Below, piece by piece: positions 50,248-61,020 of a stretch of 64,000 bases of DNA; the first letter of the stretch is position 1, and every line of letters starts with the position of its first letter. Source of the stretch: Pyrus communis (Eukaryota; Streptophyta; Magnoliopsida; Rosales; Rosaceae); the NCBI RefSeq assembly GCF_963583255.1, contig NC_084814.1, forward strand, positions 23,768,315 to 23,832,314, in the 5' to 3' direction. Made by a program: the position numbers and the translations under genes. The notes under the pieces were generated by a model, which was not told the DNA's origin, searched no databases, and worked only from the letters and a program-made list of their open reading frames with translations.

Positions 50248-51573
50248 ATGGATCCGATTATCGAACACCCAGTGGCCCAAAACCCAAGACCCCCAACAAT
50301 TCTTGAATCCCTGGGTGAAGAACTGATCAGAATCATCACTCCGGTCTCCGTCTGTATGCTGCTGGTGGTACTTCTGGTCACAGTCCTAAACGACGACGCT
50401 TCATTCTCGTCGGAGACGGTGAACTCAATCGCCACTATTGCCTACGACGAGACCGCCTCGGACTCCTCCTGGGACAAATTCGTGGGTGCCCTCTTAAACG
50501 CCCTCGTTTTTGTCGCCGTCGTCACGGTCGTCACGTTCGTTTTGGTGCTCCTTTTTTACCTCAGATGCACCAGATTCCTCAAAGTCTACATGGGTTTTTC
50601 GTCTTTTGTTGTTCTGGGATTCATGGGGGGAGAAGTCGCCCTGTTTTTGATTGAGGACTTTAATGTTCCGGTCGATTCGATTACGTTTGTTTTGGTGTTG
50701 TTCAATTTTGCTGTTGTTGGGGTTTTGGCGGTGTTCATGTCGAAAATGGCGATTTTCGTGACGCAGGGCTATTTGGTTGTGATTGGAATGCTGGTTGCTT
50801 ATTGGTTTACGTTGTTGCCCGAGTGGACAACTTGGGTGCTGTTGGTTGCCATGGCATTGTATGATCTTGCCGCGGTTTTGTTACCCGTCGGGCCGTTGAA
50901 GTTGTTGGTGGAGCTCGCAATCTCTAGGGATGAGGAGATTCCGGCTCTGGTTTATGAGGCCAGGCCCGTGAATGCTCATGATTCTCAGGGTAATGCGGGT
51001 GAGAGGAGGGTTTGGAGAGATAGGAGAAATGAGAATTCGAGTAATGGGAATGAGAATCCCGGGTCAAATTCTAATGTCAATGTCGATCACACTTCAGGTT
51101 TGAATTCAAGTTCGAATCTTGGTGAGTTTGGCAATGTTAATAATGATTCGAGTTTGGTTAGAGCCGAAGAGGGGTGGATTCCAGATAGGGGTCAAGAGCT
51201 ATCTGCCCCATTACTCGAGCGTGTAGCAAATGTTCAGCCTCGCAGGCAGGAAGATGTTGTGGCGAGTGAAAGTTTGTTGCTTGAGGGCATCGGATTGGGG
51301 TCCTCCGGTTCAATCAAGCTGGGATTGGGAGACTTCATCTTCTACAGTGTTTTAGTCGGGAGGGCAGCAATGTATGATTTTATGACCGTGTATGCGTGTT
51401 ATCTTGCCATCATAGGTGGCCTTGGAGTTACTCTGGTACTGTTAGCTTTGTATCAGAAAGCTCTGCCCGCTCTTCCCGTTTCAATAATGCTCGGCGTACT
51501 GATTTATGTATTGACACGGCTCTTACTCGAAGTTTTCGTTGTACAATGTTCTTTGAACCTCATTATGTTCTAG
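50248..51573 (+). CDS. PS1: Presenilin, intramembrane aspartyl protease
   Basis: A single exon of 441 residues. The two catalytic aspartates are in place: Asp206 in the ALYDLAA segment and Asp362 in the LGLGDF (GxGD) segment. The PALP motif (ALPALPVS) is near the C-terminus. Six hydrophobic segments precede a long, polar, Asn/Ser-rich loop (roughly 240-345) that separates the two catalytic membrane segments, as in other presenilins. Presenilin is the catalytic subunit of gamma-secretase; in plants it is found in endomembranes, and its substrates are largely unknown. The start ATG is the first in frame. Relative: Arabidopsis At1g08700. The gene is intact. Confidence 0.95.
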   Translation: MDPIIEHPVAQNPRPPTILESLGEELIRIITPVSVCMLLVVLLVTVLNDDASFSSETVNSIATIAYDETASDSSWDKFVGALLNALVFVAVVTVVTFVLVLLFYLRCTRFLKVYMGFSSFVVLGFMGGEVALFLIEDFNVPVDSITFVLVLFNFAVVGVLAVFMSKMAIFVTQGYLVVIGMLVAYWFTLLPEWTTWVLLVAMALYDLAAVLLPVGPLKLLVELAISRDEEIPALVYEARPVNAHDSQGNAGERRVWRDRRNENSSNGNENPGSNSNVNVDHTSGLNSSSNLGEFGNVNNDSSLVRAEEGWIPDRGQELSAPLLERVANVQPRRQEDVVASESLLLEGIGLGSSGSIKLGLGDFIFYSVLVGRAAMYDFMTVYACYLAIIGGLGVTLVLLALYQKALPALPVSIMLGVLIYVLTRLLLEVFVVQCSLNLIMF

Positions 51574-53340
51574 AAGTGGAAGTTTTATTGCAGAAGATTG
51601 ACAGGCAGCTGCATAATGTATATGAAGCATCGGAGCATACCATGTGACACCGATGATTTCTCGTTGCAATCGGTATATTTCTTTTCTGTGAACTGGTTGC
51701 ACGTCCGGAATCTACATTGTTTCGTAAAGTTCATTTCAAATAGGGTAAGATTGTGATTTTGAAGTTCCATTGGAGTCCAACAACTGCAAGTTTGGGAGAA
51801 GGGAGGACGGCGTTTGCATCGGAGCATCGGAGGAAGCCGGAAGGCCTACATATGTTTGTACCAATAACATTAAATGTTTGATTGTTTGTTTAAGCTAGAT
51901 TCAGTTGCATATTGAAATCGATGTTCATTGTACCTAACACATAATAAACAAAATAATTAAAACGAATTCGGCCTTGTATTAAAATGACCTAGCACATTCC
52001 TCCTTCGGGGACAATAATATAGCCACAACGGAGTTTGATCATTCAGAACATCATCGGAATGTCCAACATTAATACAAAGAAGTTCGTGGCACGGCGAGGG
52101 TTCATGAAAACTAGGTTTTATGATTGTTTTGGTACAATTTGAAAAATCGACTAAAAACCGTGAGTAATTTTCTTGACTTCTTTCGCAAAACGCCCGATTG
52201 CTGGATTTTGCCAAAACCTTTTTCTTGCCGGAAAATAGTTTACGCTATTTGAAGGCGGTCTTGCTATTTATCTTCCCACATAAGCGTTGTTTATTGAATT
52301 TTTGGACTTAAAAACATAAAAATATAATAGGAAATACTAGCAAGGACCCAACACGATCCTTTCCGAATCATTTTGGTGAGGATATCGTCAATCATATTCA
52401 TTCATCGTACATCATGAACGGATATGATTCACGAATCTCCGGAATCCTCGTAAAGAGAATCCGGCAAGGATCCGGATTTAGCGAGGACTAGACCGTAGCC
52501 AAATCAACTTTAGGGTGACTGTCACGCCCAAAATATTTCTCTAAACGACGTCGTTAAGGAGACATATTTGAAGATTGTTGTGTCTACTTGCTCTAACTCC
52601 GGCCAGGACAAAAAGGGCAATTACAGCCTTGGATTGCAAGAAATTAGTTAAGATGAGACGCGCTTGGCAAATTAAGTTTGTCATTAGATGGAAAATAGAA
52701 AGAGAAAGAAACCCCTAAGTCTAAGCAACGGCCTTCTAATCCTCCTCCTCTGGTTTCTCTCACTCATCCCCCCCCCGTCAGTTTCATTTTTCGGGTTTTC
52801 GATTTTGTTTGTTTTCTTGAATTTTCGGTCTTACCCCACCATTGCTCGTAGGTTGGCATCGATGCGAAACTGATCCTGCTGATTTTCAGGCCGGTAAGGA
52901 ATCGTCGTCGATTTTTCGAAGGCCGGAAGGTTGGCAGTCTCTCTAAGGGCACGTTCATTGGCATTTGGTTTTGCATGTAAGTTCGAAGTTTTCTAACGTG
53001 TCTTTGTTTTTAATCTCGAATTCAAATTTCATGAACGATAATTGCTGAGGTCTTTCCGGATCATGTTGAGCATGCAATTCGAATTTTCAATTTAGAACAC
53101 ATGTGTTCAAATCTTAGGGGCAACGATCGTGGAACATATTGTGATTTATGGTTCATATCGAATCTATGGATTCGAGGTTTAATGTCTCTAACAAAAAAAT
53201 GAAAACAAAAAACGAAATGGTTACTGGACGAGCCTACTTTTTTCGCACATTGTTGTCCTTATGTTTCTGTTTCGTTTTTTGATTCCCAGAAACCTGATGG
53301 TTTTGGACTGCACTAGGCGGAACCAAGACAATTTTTAGTT
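51574..53340. other. Gap between presenilin and the Cys-tail protein gene
   Basis: The presenilin 3' UTR (to about 51.9 kb) and a deleted family A MITE (52335-52485) are here. The leader of the next gene runs from about 52.7 kb and probably has a UTR intron (donor gcat|gtaagt near 52976). Confidence 0.5.
52335..52485. mobile_element. Mutator-like MITE, family A, internally deleted copy
   Basis: The stretch repeats attcattcatcgtacatc and the right part (atgaacggatatgattc, ggcaaggatcc) of the element at 21263-21484, but lacks the A/T core between them. Ends and target duplication are not clear. Confidence 0.5.
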
Positions 53341-55139
53341 ATGAGATCGGCAGATGAGGGAAAAAGGTTAAGCCCTCCCTCCTCTTCCCCATCCGCCTCG
53401 TTACCAACATTTTCGGACACTCTCCACGCAGCGTCCACCACGGAAACAGCCCCCAAAACCACAACGACCTTGCAACAACCTGATCAGGACAACAATGTTG
53501 TGGAAACTTCGGATCCTGGATTCAATCAGACAACATTACCAGGTGTGGAACATGGAGATGGAACAAGAGACAGTGATACGAGGAAAAGCCCTGCAGCTAC
53601 AACTCCCTGTGGAGTTGATATTGCAGGCAAAGGAAGCAGCGGGTCAGGCAGATTAGACCCGTCCAATCAGTTGAATGAGTTGAGGACGGATCCAATTACC
53701 GCTCTAGGCGAAGCTAACACTTCTACCGTAGGAGAAAATTTAAGTTACTCTCAGGTATCTGATTGTTCCGAAGCCTTTGAATTGGGTGCAAATGCAGCCA
53801 CTGACGAGGATTTTGCCGCCTATGCGGCCACAGAGCCCGCACAGGACGTGCAACCTAGTGATGGACTAGAAGGGTCACATTCTCACCCAGCAGTTGATGC
53901 AAGCGGTTCAGCAACACAATCTCCGCCAACGCAGGTGATGGAGAGGCCAGGCGACCCTGCCTCCTCACCGTATAGGATTCCGGATTACGTGTTTGCTAGG
54001 AACAAATCAACATCCCCAATGGAATGGAGCCCCGCTTCCAACGAGTCATTGTTCAGCATTCAGATGGGAAATATGAGTTTTACCAGAGACGAGATTAACT
54101 GGCTGTGTAAATCCGGTGAATTGGGTTTGCCTGGTGAGGTAAGTTACTTGCCTAGTGGTCCATGCAGCATTGACTTCACAAGCAACCAGCCTCCGGCTAA
54201 GCAAACGGCGCAATCAGCGGAGAATGCTTCCAATAAGAAAGGCAATGTGAAGGAGGAGCCGAGTCTGAGGGCAACCGAAGCAAAAGCTGTGGAAACCATG
54301 AGAGAAGTTATAAGGGAAAATGCAGAAAGTCGTGAGAAGGAGAAGGCACCCACCGCGGGCGAGGGCGGCAAGTATCATTCGGCTTGCCTCTCTCATGTTT
54401 CGGATGGAAGTACAAAATCTTTTGCATTCCCAATGTAAGTTGCTGGTAAATGTTAGCAAAATTGAAGGTTAAAACATGATTTTAGTCTATGTAGTGTTCA
54501 CAAAGTTACACTTGCCACTGCATTTTACGTCGAATCAGGTCTTGTAGTTGCAAACTGTTCCGACTTCAGGACATTCGTCATGTTGATTTCTTGTCCAAAT
54601 TCCGTCAAATTTACCTTCCTGTGTAAGGCGTATGTGACGGATTGGTACAAGGAATTAACAGAAGTTGATAAGTGTCCTCGCGTTGGAACAAATTGCAAAC
54701 TATAGGGATCAAGTTTGACGCAATCCGAAATACTGGTAGAAATAGAACTTTGTGCAGACTACAAGGACTGACAATGTGTTTTGAACAATGACGGGATTAG
54801 CTTGAAATACTGTCGTTTGAACAATCTCATACGAACAAATACCTACTTGCATTGCAACTATGTATTTTTGCTCGTTTGCATGTTGAGCAAACATCTGAAC
54901 ATTTTTCTGTTCCATGAAGATTGGCAGGGGACGGAGACATAAATGTTTCGCTACGGGGAGAAGGAGCGAAACACAAGCACCAACCGGGGTCGAGGCCAAC
55001 GTCGCAGCGACAATCGCGGTCGCAGACGCGGGAAGAAACACCGGAAGCATCGTCTCAGGCCTCAAAACCAACCCCAATTGAACCCAAGTGCAGATGGGGG
55101 CTGTCTTGCTTCTCTTGTTGCCCATCATGCTGTACTTAG
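53341..55139 (+). CDS. Plant protein of unknown function with Cys-rich C-terminus
   Basis: Two exons: 53341-54434 and 54920-55139; 437 residues. I do not recognise a named family. Visible parts: a low-complexity Ser/Thr/Pro N-terminal half; a conserved-looking block near residue 220-265 (SPYRIPDYVFAR, ASNESLFSIQMGNMSF); a Lys/Glu helix; a second block at the exon junction (VSDGSTKSFAFP + ILAGDGD); and a C-terminal cluster GLSCFSCCPSCC. Clustered Cys next to an aromatic residue is often S-acylated, which would tether the protein to a membrane; that is inference. The splice joins FP-AT to A-TTG and keeps the frame. The gene has an upstream leader with a likely UTR intron. Confidence 0.8.
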
Positions 55140-57243
55140 CGAGAGTGGGGAATTCAGAATTTGAATGTTGGGGTCTCAATGGTAAAGGTCTAAGTTTTTT
55201 AAGATAGAAACATAGCTCGAGCGCAAACAAACTTCAGTTCACCCATGGAAGCATTTCATGGAACATTTGGTGGGCTTGTTGCCGAGCAGTGTCACATACA
55301 CCAACATATATCGACATTTGCGAAAGCAATTGACGAGTGCTGTCGAGAGTAATTATCAAGTGTTGTCGACGTAACTTGACTGCTATCGAGATATGCCTAG
55401 CATGGATTACATCAAACACTTAGTGGGCACAAAAGGGGCTCGTACCATACATTCAGAGTGTCCTGAAAACCTTCACTTGATTATTTTCTGGCATCCAAGT
55501 GGTCTCAGAGTGGTCCTGATACCACTTTGGTCCCAATGTACATCTGTCCTATTGCTTACCACTTTTGTCCCAATGTACATCCGCCCTATTGCTTAGAGGG
55601 AAAAGTTATTAACACTTGCAACAAAAAAAATTGAAAAAAAAAAGGAGAAAAAAAAAAATCTAGATTAGGAGTTTATCTCTTGTTGTTGTACATTATATAT
55701 GGTTATACGTATTCACATATTATTTTCTCTCCTTGGAGTTGTATGTGAGGTTAGCATGTTTTTTTTTGCATTAATAGAGATTAATTAAACTAATTATTTA
55801 GGTATTTCCAATAGGGAAAGTAAATATTTAATCCATGTTAATGCAAGACTTCATCATGTTCCAATTTATTGTGTTATTTTCTTGTAAATTCACATGGACG
55901 ATTACATACATTTGATTTGGCAAAAATAGTTAACATACCTGCGTTTTTTTGTTTAACAAGAGATGATCTTATAGTGACTTTGTTACAGTAGTCTACATTT
56001 TTGGGAGCCGATAAGGCTCAAGGGTATTTCAGCCTTTCGCTTAGTCACCTCATGTGATTCACACAACATCAAGAATCAAACTCAAGACGTGCCGTGTGGA
56101 ATATGTGCCTGAAATTTTACCATTAAGACATCTCGTGGTGGTTAATGTACATGTGTTTAGTGTCAGCATGTATGCAAAGACTCGTTAATTATGAAGAGCC
56201 AAATAGTATTCCTAACAATATTCATGTTGTAATTTACCAAAAACAAAAAGATGAGTTATGTCAAAACAAAATTTCATTAACATATATACGGTACAACTTT
56301 AATGCTGTAAACATTTTCATCATGCAAGGCAAAATCACTTATTTATTTCTTAAAACTAACAAAATGGACAAAAGTGAAACAAATATGAAAGTTTGAGGTC
56401 TACAGGTATCTGTAACTAAATTAGAGGTTTAAGCTAGTCAATTCCAATAAAACTCCGCAGATGGAGCTTTATCCTTCCTCACAATTTTGGAGGCGGATAT
56501 GTTACACAATTTTTTTTTATACAACTTTTGGCACGAGTTTTTATACGATCCATCCCGTAATATAGTTCAACGATATAAACTATCTATCTTTTAGAACATC
56601 ATTCACAAATCATCCTTATAAAAAATTAGACATATCCAAATCCATTAAAAACATTTATTGGTAATGAAGAAAATGGATGAATACGTTTCTACAAAGAAAC
56701 CCTAAACCCTTAGTCCAACAATCATATGATTTCAGATTTGGATGATTTTTAGTAGACATAATCTTTGAGAAAAGATTTAAAATGTAAACAATTCAGATCG
56801 TTGAAATACACTACAACTTAGACCCCAATTTTTTTTTAAAAATATTATATAAAAAAAAGAGGTGCCTTGGATCTGTCTCATTACTCATTTAACAAAATTT
56901 CAATAAAACTCTAATTATCTTTTGGATCCGGTTGTCGAGAAAGGCCCACAATATTTCAGTAACCCAAGCCCGTTAGCAGCAAAACAACGGGAGGGTAAAA
57001 TGGTAAAAGAACGAAACGAAATCGAACCGGCGGGGGCGCCAAAAAATCCAAACCAAAAACCCTCGAAACCCGAAATTGGCGCCAAACCACGTAAACATTT
57101 TTTGGAAGCCTTGCGGGAAATAAAAACGATTTCAAAAAGTCTCCCGCCGGAATAAAGTCGTACAAAAACCCCCGACTCCAACACGCAGACACTCTCATAT
57201 CACCATCTCTCCGCCTCCATACATTTTTAGAGAGAGAGAGAGG
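55140..57243. other. Gap between the Cys-tail gene and RPA1
   Basis: It has a 3' UTR at the left, a tandem duplication of about 40 bp (ccaatgtacatc units) at 55530-55597, an A/T-rich middle and the RPA1 leader with a short GA run right before the ATG. No coding exon recognised. Confidence 0.5.
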
Positions 57244-60200
57244 ATGGCGAAGTTAGGGCCGACCCCAGATGCGATTTCGACCATCTTGGCGAACAAGTCG
57301 CCGGACGAGTCCGTTGAGCTGCCGGAGATCGTGGTTCAGGTCTGCGATCTCACCCCCAGGGGCAAGTCTTTCATGTGAGCTTTTCTCTTTCTTTTTGTTT
57401 TTCCTTTTTTGATTTCATTTGTTTCTGGGTTTTTAGAGATCCCTTTTTAGACCTGGATCTGGTTACTTTCTTCAATTTTTGGAAATTTAAGTTTTGGGTT
57501 TTCTGAAGTGATTTGTGATGGGTTTGGAATGTGAAAATTTTGGGTGTGATCGAGGTTCTTGTGTTTTGGAATTTGGTGTTCTAGGTTTACTGCTACTGAT
57601 GGAACTGCGAAGCTAAAGGGGATGCTCTCCTCGCGGCTGGGCCCCCAGGTCACCTCTGGGGAGATTCAGAATCTGGGTCTCATTCGCGTTTTGGGTTACT
57701 CTGTTAATTTCAATTCGAACTTGTCTGAAAAGTAAGCGATTCAATCTCTCTCCCTCTTTTGAAATGTTGGGCATGGAATGTTGAAGTTTTGTTTTGTTGT
57801 TTTCAGCTATCTGCTTGTAACAAAATGTGAGGTGGTTTCGCCTGCGCTTGAGGCAGAGGTGAAAAATGAGGTCAAAAGGGAAGATGTTGGGATTATATTG
57901 AATCCCAAGCAAGAAATAGTTTCAGAATCTGCTGCCCAAATTGTGCATGAGCAGGCTGGGAAGGTCAAAAAGGAAGATGTTGGGGTTATATTGAAGCCCA
58001 AGCAAGAAATGGTTTCAAAATCTGCTGCCCAAATTGTGCATGAGCAGGCTGGGAAGTAAGTGTTTTGGTTTTGCTGCCAATCAGTTGTGACTGTGTATTT
58101 GAATTTATGATTGTGTTTGTTGATAGTTTGATTTTGTATGTATTGATTTCAGTATGGCTCCGTCTGCGAGAATGGCTATGACACGAAGGGTTCACCCGCT
58201 CGTTTCCTTGAACCCTTACCAAGGAAATTGGACCATAAAGGTTCGTGTTACAAACAAGGGTACCATGCGTACCTACAAGAATGCTAGAGGTGAAGGTTGC
58301 GTCTTCAATGTGGAGTTAACGGATCAAGATGTAAAGACTCATTTGGTTTTGTTGGCATTCTTATAGTTTCCCAAAAATAATGGCTTAATGTATGCGGTGT
58401 AGTGATTCTTATGTAGTGTTACTTGTTTATGTTGGTTTAGGGTACACAAATTCAAGCAACAATGTTCAATGAAGCTGCAAAGAAGTTCTTTGAGAAGTTT
58501 GAGTTAGGGAAGGTTTATTACATTTCAAAGGGATCTCTGAGGGTTGCTAACAAGCAGTTTAAGACGGTGCAAAATGACTATGAAATGACTTTGAATGAGA
58601 ATTCTGAGGTGGAAGAAGCTAGCAATGAAGCAGCTTTTGTTCCTGAAATAAAATTCAATTTTGTGCCCATCGATATGTTGGGTCCCCATGTTAATGGAAA
58701 GGAGCTTGTGGGTAAGCAACCACTCCTCGAATCTGTTTTGATGTGTATTTTCTGCTTTCTCAATTACTCATATCTGCTTTATATCTCAGATGTTATTGGG
58801 GTTGTTCAAAATGTGTCTCCTACAATGAGCATTAGAAGGAAGAGCAACAATGAGAGTATTCCAAAGCGTGATATCACCATTGCTGATGAAACGTAAGCTT
58901 ACTGAACTTCTTGTTCAGTAACTGACTACAATTGCCATATGTTAATACTGTACATTGAATCAATTTGTATCTGAACTGCAGAAAGAAGACAGTTGTGGTT
59001 TCTTTATGGGGTGAGCTTGCAACTGGTGTAGGCCAGGAGTTGCTTGACATTGCTGATCAATCTCCCATAGTCGCTATCAAGTCCCTCAAAGTTGGAGACT
59101 TCCAAGGTAGCCTAAAAGTTTATATGACAGTTAAAATAATTATGCATTACTGAACCAACATGAACACTCAAAGTTCCTGATATTAATGTACTCTTTTATA
59201 TATTGTTGCAGGTGTATCATTGTCAACATTGAGCAGGAGCACAATACTAGTTAATCCAGAGTTGCCTGAAGCACAGAAGTTGAGGTCCTGGTAAGTTATT
59301 TTTCATCAGGATTTAGCCTTCTCTTTCTTTATCTCCATGTGTTATCTATGATTGCATTTTCTTGTAACCGAAAAAAAAAATGATCAAATTGCCTTAATTG
59401 TTAGGTATGATTCTGAAGGCAAAGGATCTTCATTGGCCTCCATTGGCTCTAGTATGAACCCATCAGCCAAGAATGGAGGAAGGTCCATGTACTCTGACAG
59501 AGTCACCCTGTCTCATATATCCGAAGACCCGTCCTTGGGTGAGGATAAGGTATAACCACTTTTTATCCATGGCTCTTAATTACATAAGAATCTTTATTTC
59601 AATAGAATTGAAAATCTTGAAACTTTATGAATTGTGGTTGTACTGAATATTTTCTTTTTGTCCTATGCAGCCTGCGTTTTTCAGTGTTAAAGCATTCATA
59701 AGTTCGATCAGGCCTGATCAGACAATGTGGTACCGTGCTTGCAAAACTTGCAACAAGAAAGTGACTGAAGCTATTGGGTCTGGTTATTGGTGTGAAGGGT
59801 GCCAGAAAAATGATGAAGAATGCAGTCTAAGGTAAAATATGGTTCGATATTTCATGATAAGGATGCTATTGGCGTTTTTATACAGATTCCCAACTTCTCA
59901 TATCCATTTTGTTCTCTTTCCAGGTATATATTAGTTGCAAGAGTTGCTGATGTAAGTGGGGAAACGTATCTTTCTCTTTTCAATGATGAAGCTGAGAGGG
60001 TCCTCGGGTGCTCTGCAGATGAACTGGACAAATTGAAATCAAAGGTACATCTTTACAATTCAATTCAGTGTGCTTATTACACATGATTAACTCGACCATG
60101 AAATATTAGCAGCTGGTTTCTGATTTTTATAACTTTTACATTTTGTTTCAGGATGGAGACGAGAATGAATTCCAACAGAAGCTGAAAGAAGCAACTTGGG

Positions 60201-60349
60201 TTCCTCATCTTTTTAGGGTCAGTGTTACTCTGAATGAGTACAATAACGAGAAGCGGAAGAGGATAACTGCCAGGGCAGTTGCTCCAGTTGATTTTGCTGC
60301 TGAATCTAGGTTTTTGCTTGAAGACATATCGAAGCTGAAGGCGTCATAA
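57244..60349 (+). CDS. RPA1: Replication protein A, 70-kDa subunit
   Basis: Twelve exons: 57244-57374, 57585-57731, 57807-58055, 58153-58330, 58441-58711, 58790-58892, 58982-59106, 59212-59290, 59405-59549, 59671-59831, 59924-60044, 60152-60349; 635 residues. This is the large subunit of RPA, which coats single-stranded DNA in nuclear replication, repair and recombination. In order: an N-terminal OB domain (residues 1-95); a linker holding a 31-residue tandem duplication; two central OB folds (NPYQGNWTIKVRV ... MFNEAAKKFFEKF; then VSLWGELAT); and the C-terminal OB fold with a zinc ribbon (Cys500, Cys503, Cys517, Cys520 in RACKTC ... WCEGCQ). The leader is short with a GA run. It looks closest to the RPA1B/RPA1D group, linked to repair and replication; this subgroup call is tentative. 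Confidence 0.94.
57871..58056 (+). repeat. 93-bp tandem duplication at the end of RPA1 exon 3
   Basis: Units 57871-57963 and 57964-58056 encode near-identical 31-residue stretches (AAQIVHEQAGK at the end of both). The second unit ends at the exon 3 donor; the first has ggtcaa in the same place. Confidence 0.85.
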
Positions 60350-61020
60350 GTTAATGATTTAGAAGGATGAAGGATGAAGAATGAAAATGTTATCTAGGCA
60401 GATCTAACTTTAATCTCTCTGGCTTAGGTTTTGTATGTGATTTTCAGATCAGTACAGGTGGTTTTTGTTGCATTCCAGAAAAATGCCTGATAGTGTTTAT
60501 CTAGTTGTATAAATGCACTTCTTTTATAATCCTTTGTGTGATTCACATTTTTTTATGGATGCTGATAAGTTTGGTATGAATGATTTATTGACTAAAAGCG
60601 ATATTACTACTTTAAACTAGACTAGAAGGAAGGGTTTGAACTCGGGATGGGACATTGGGTTGAAGAGGAAGATTTTATCGTCCACTTGGATTAGAAATTG
60701 TAAGTTTCACTGGACTATGGTCTAAAAGGTTTCAACTTTTGCACGCCCAAATCAAATCCGAAGTTAGAAATTCTGCAATCTGATGATTTTGAACAAATAT
60801 GATTGAAATATCCAAGAACGAAATTTAAAGATGAAATATCCAAGAACGTCACTAAATTGCTTTAACTTGGGATGAAAGTTGACTAATGGCAAGATACTAA
60901 TTGGACTGAGAAAAGAAACGAAAAATGATCTCTAAATGAATTTTACAGGGTTGTGGTCTGCAGAAATTGCACTTATGTAGTATAACAAGCTTAAATGATA
61001 CCTAAAATGTACTTTCGATC
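60350..61020. other. Tail-to-tail gap between RPA1 and GDPD
   Basis: The 3' UTRs of two convergent genes share these 670 bases. I see a local duplication of gaaatatccaagaacg near 60806 and 60835, and nothing else of note. Confidence 0.55.
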
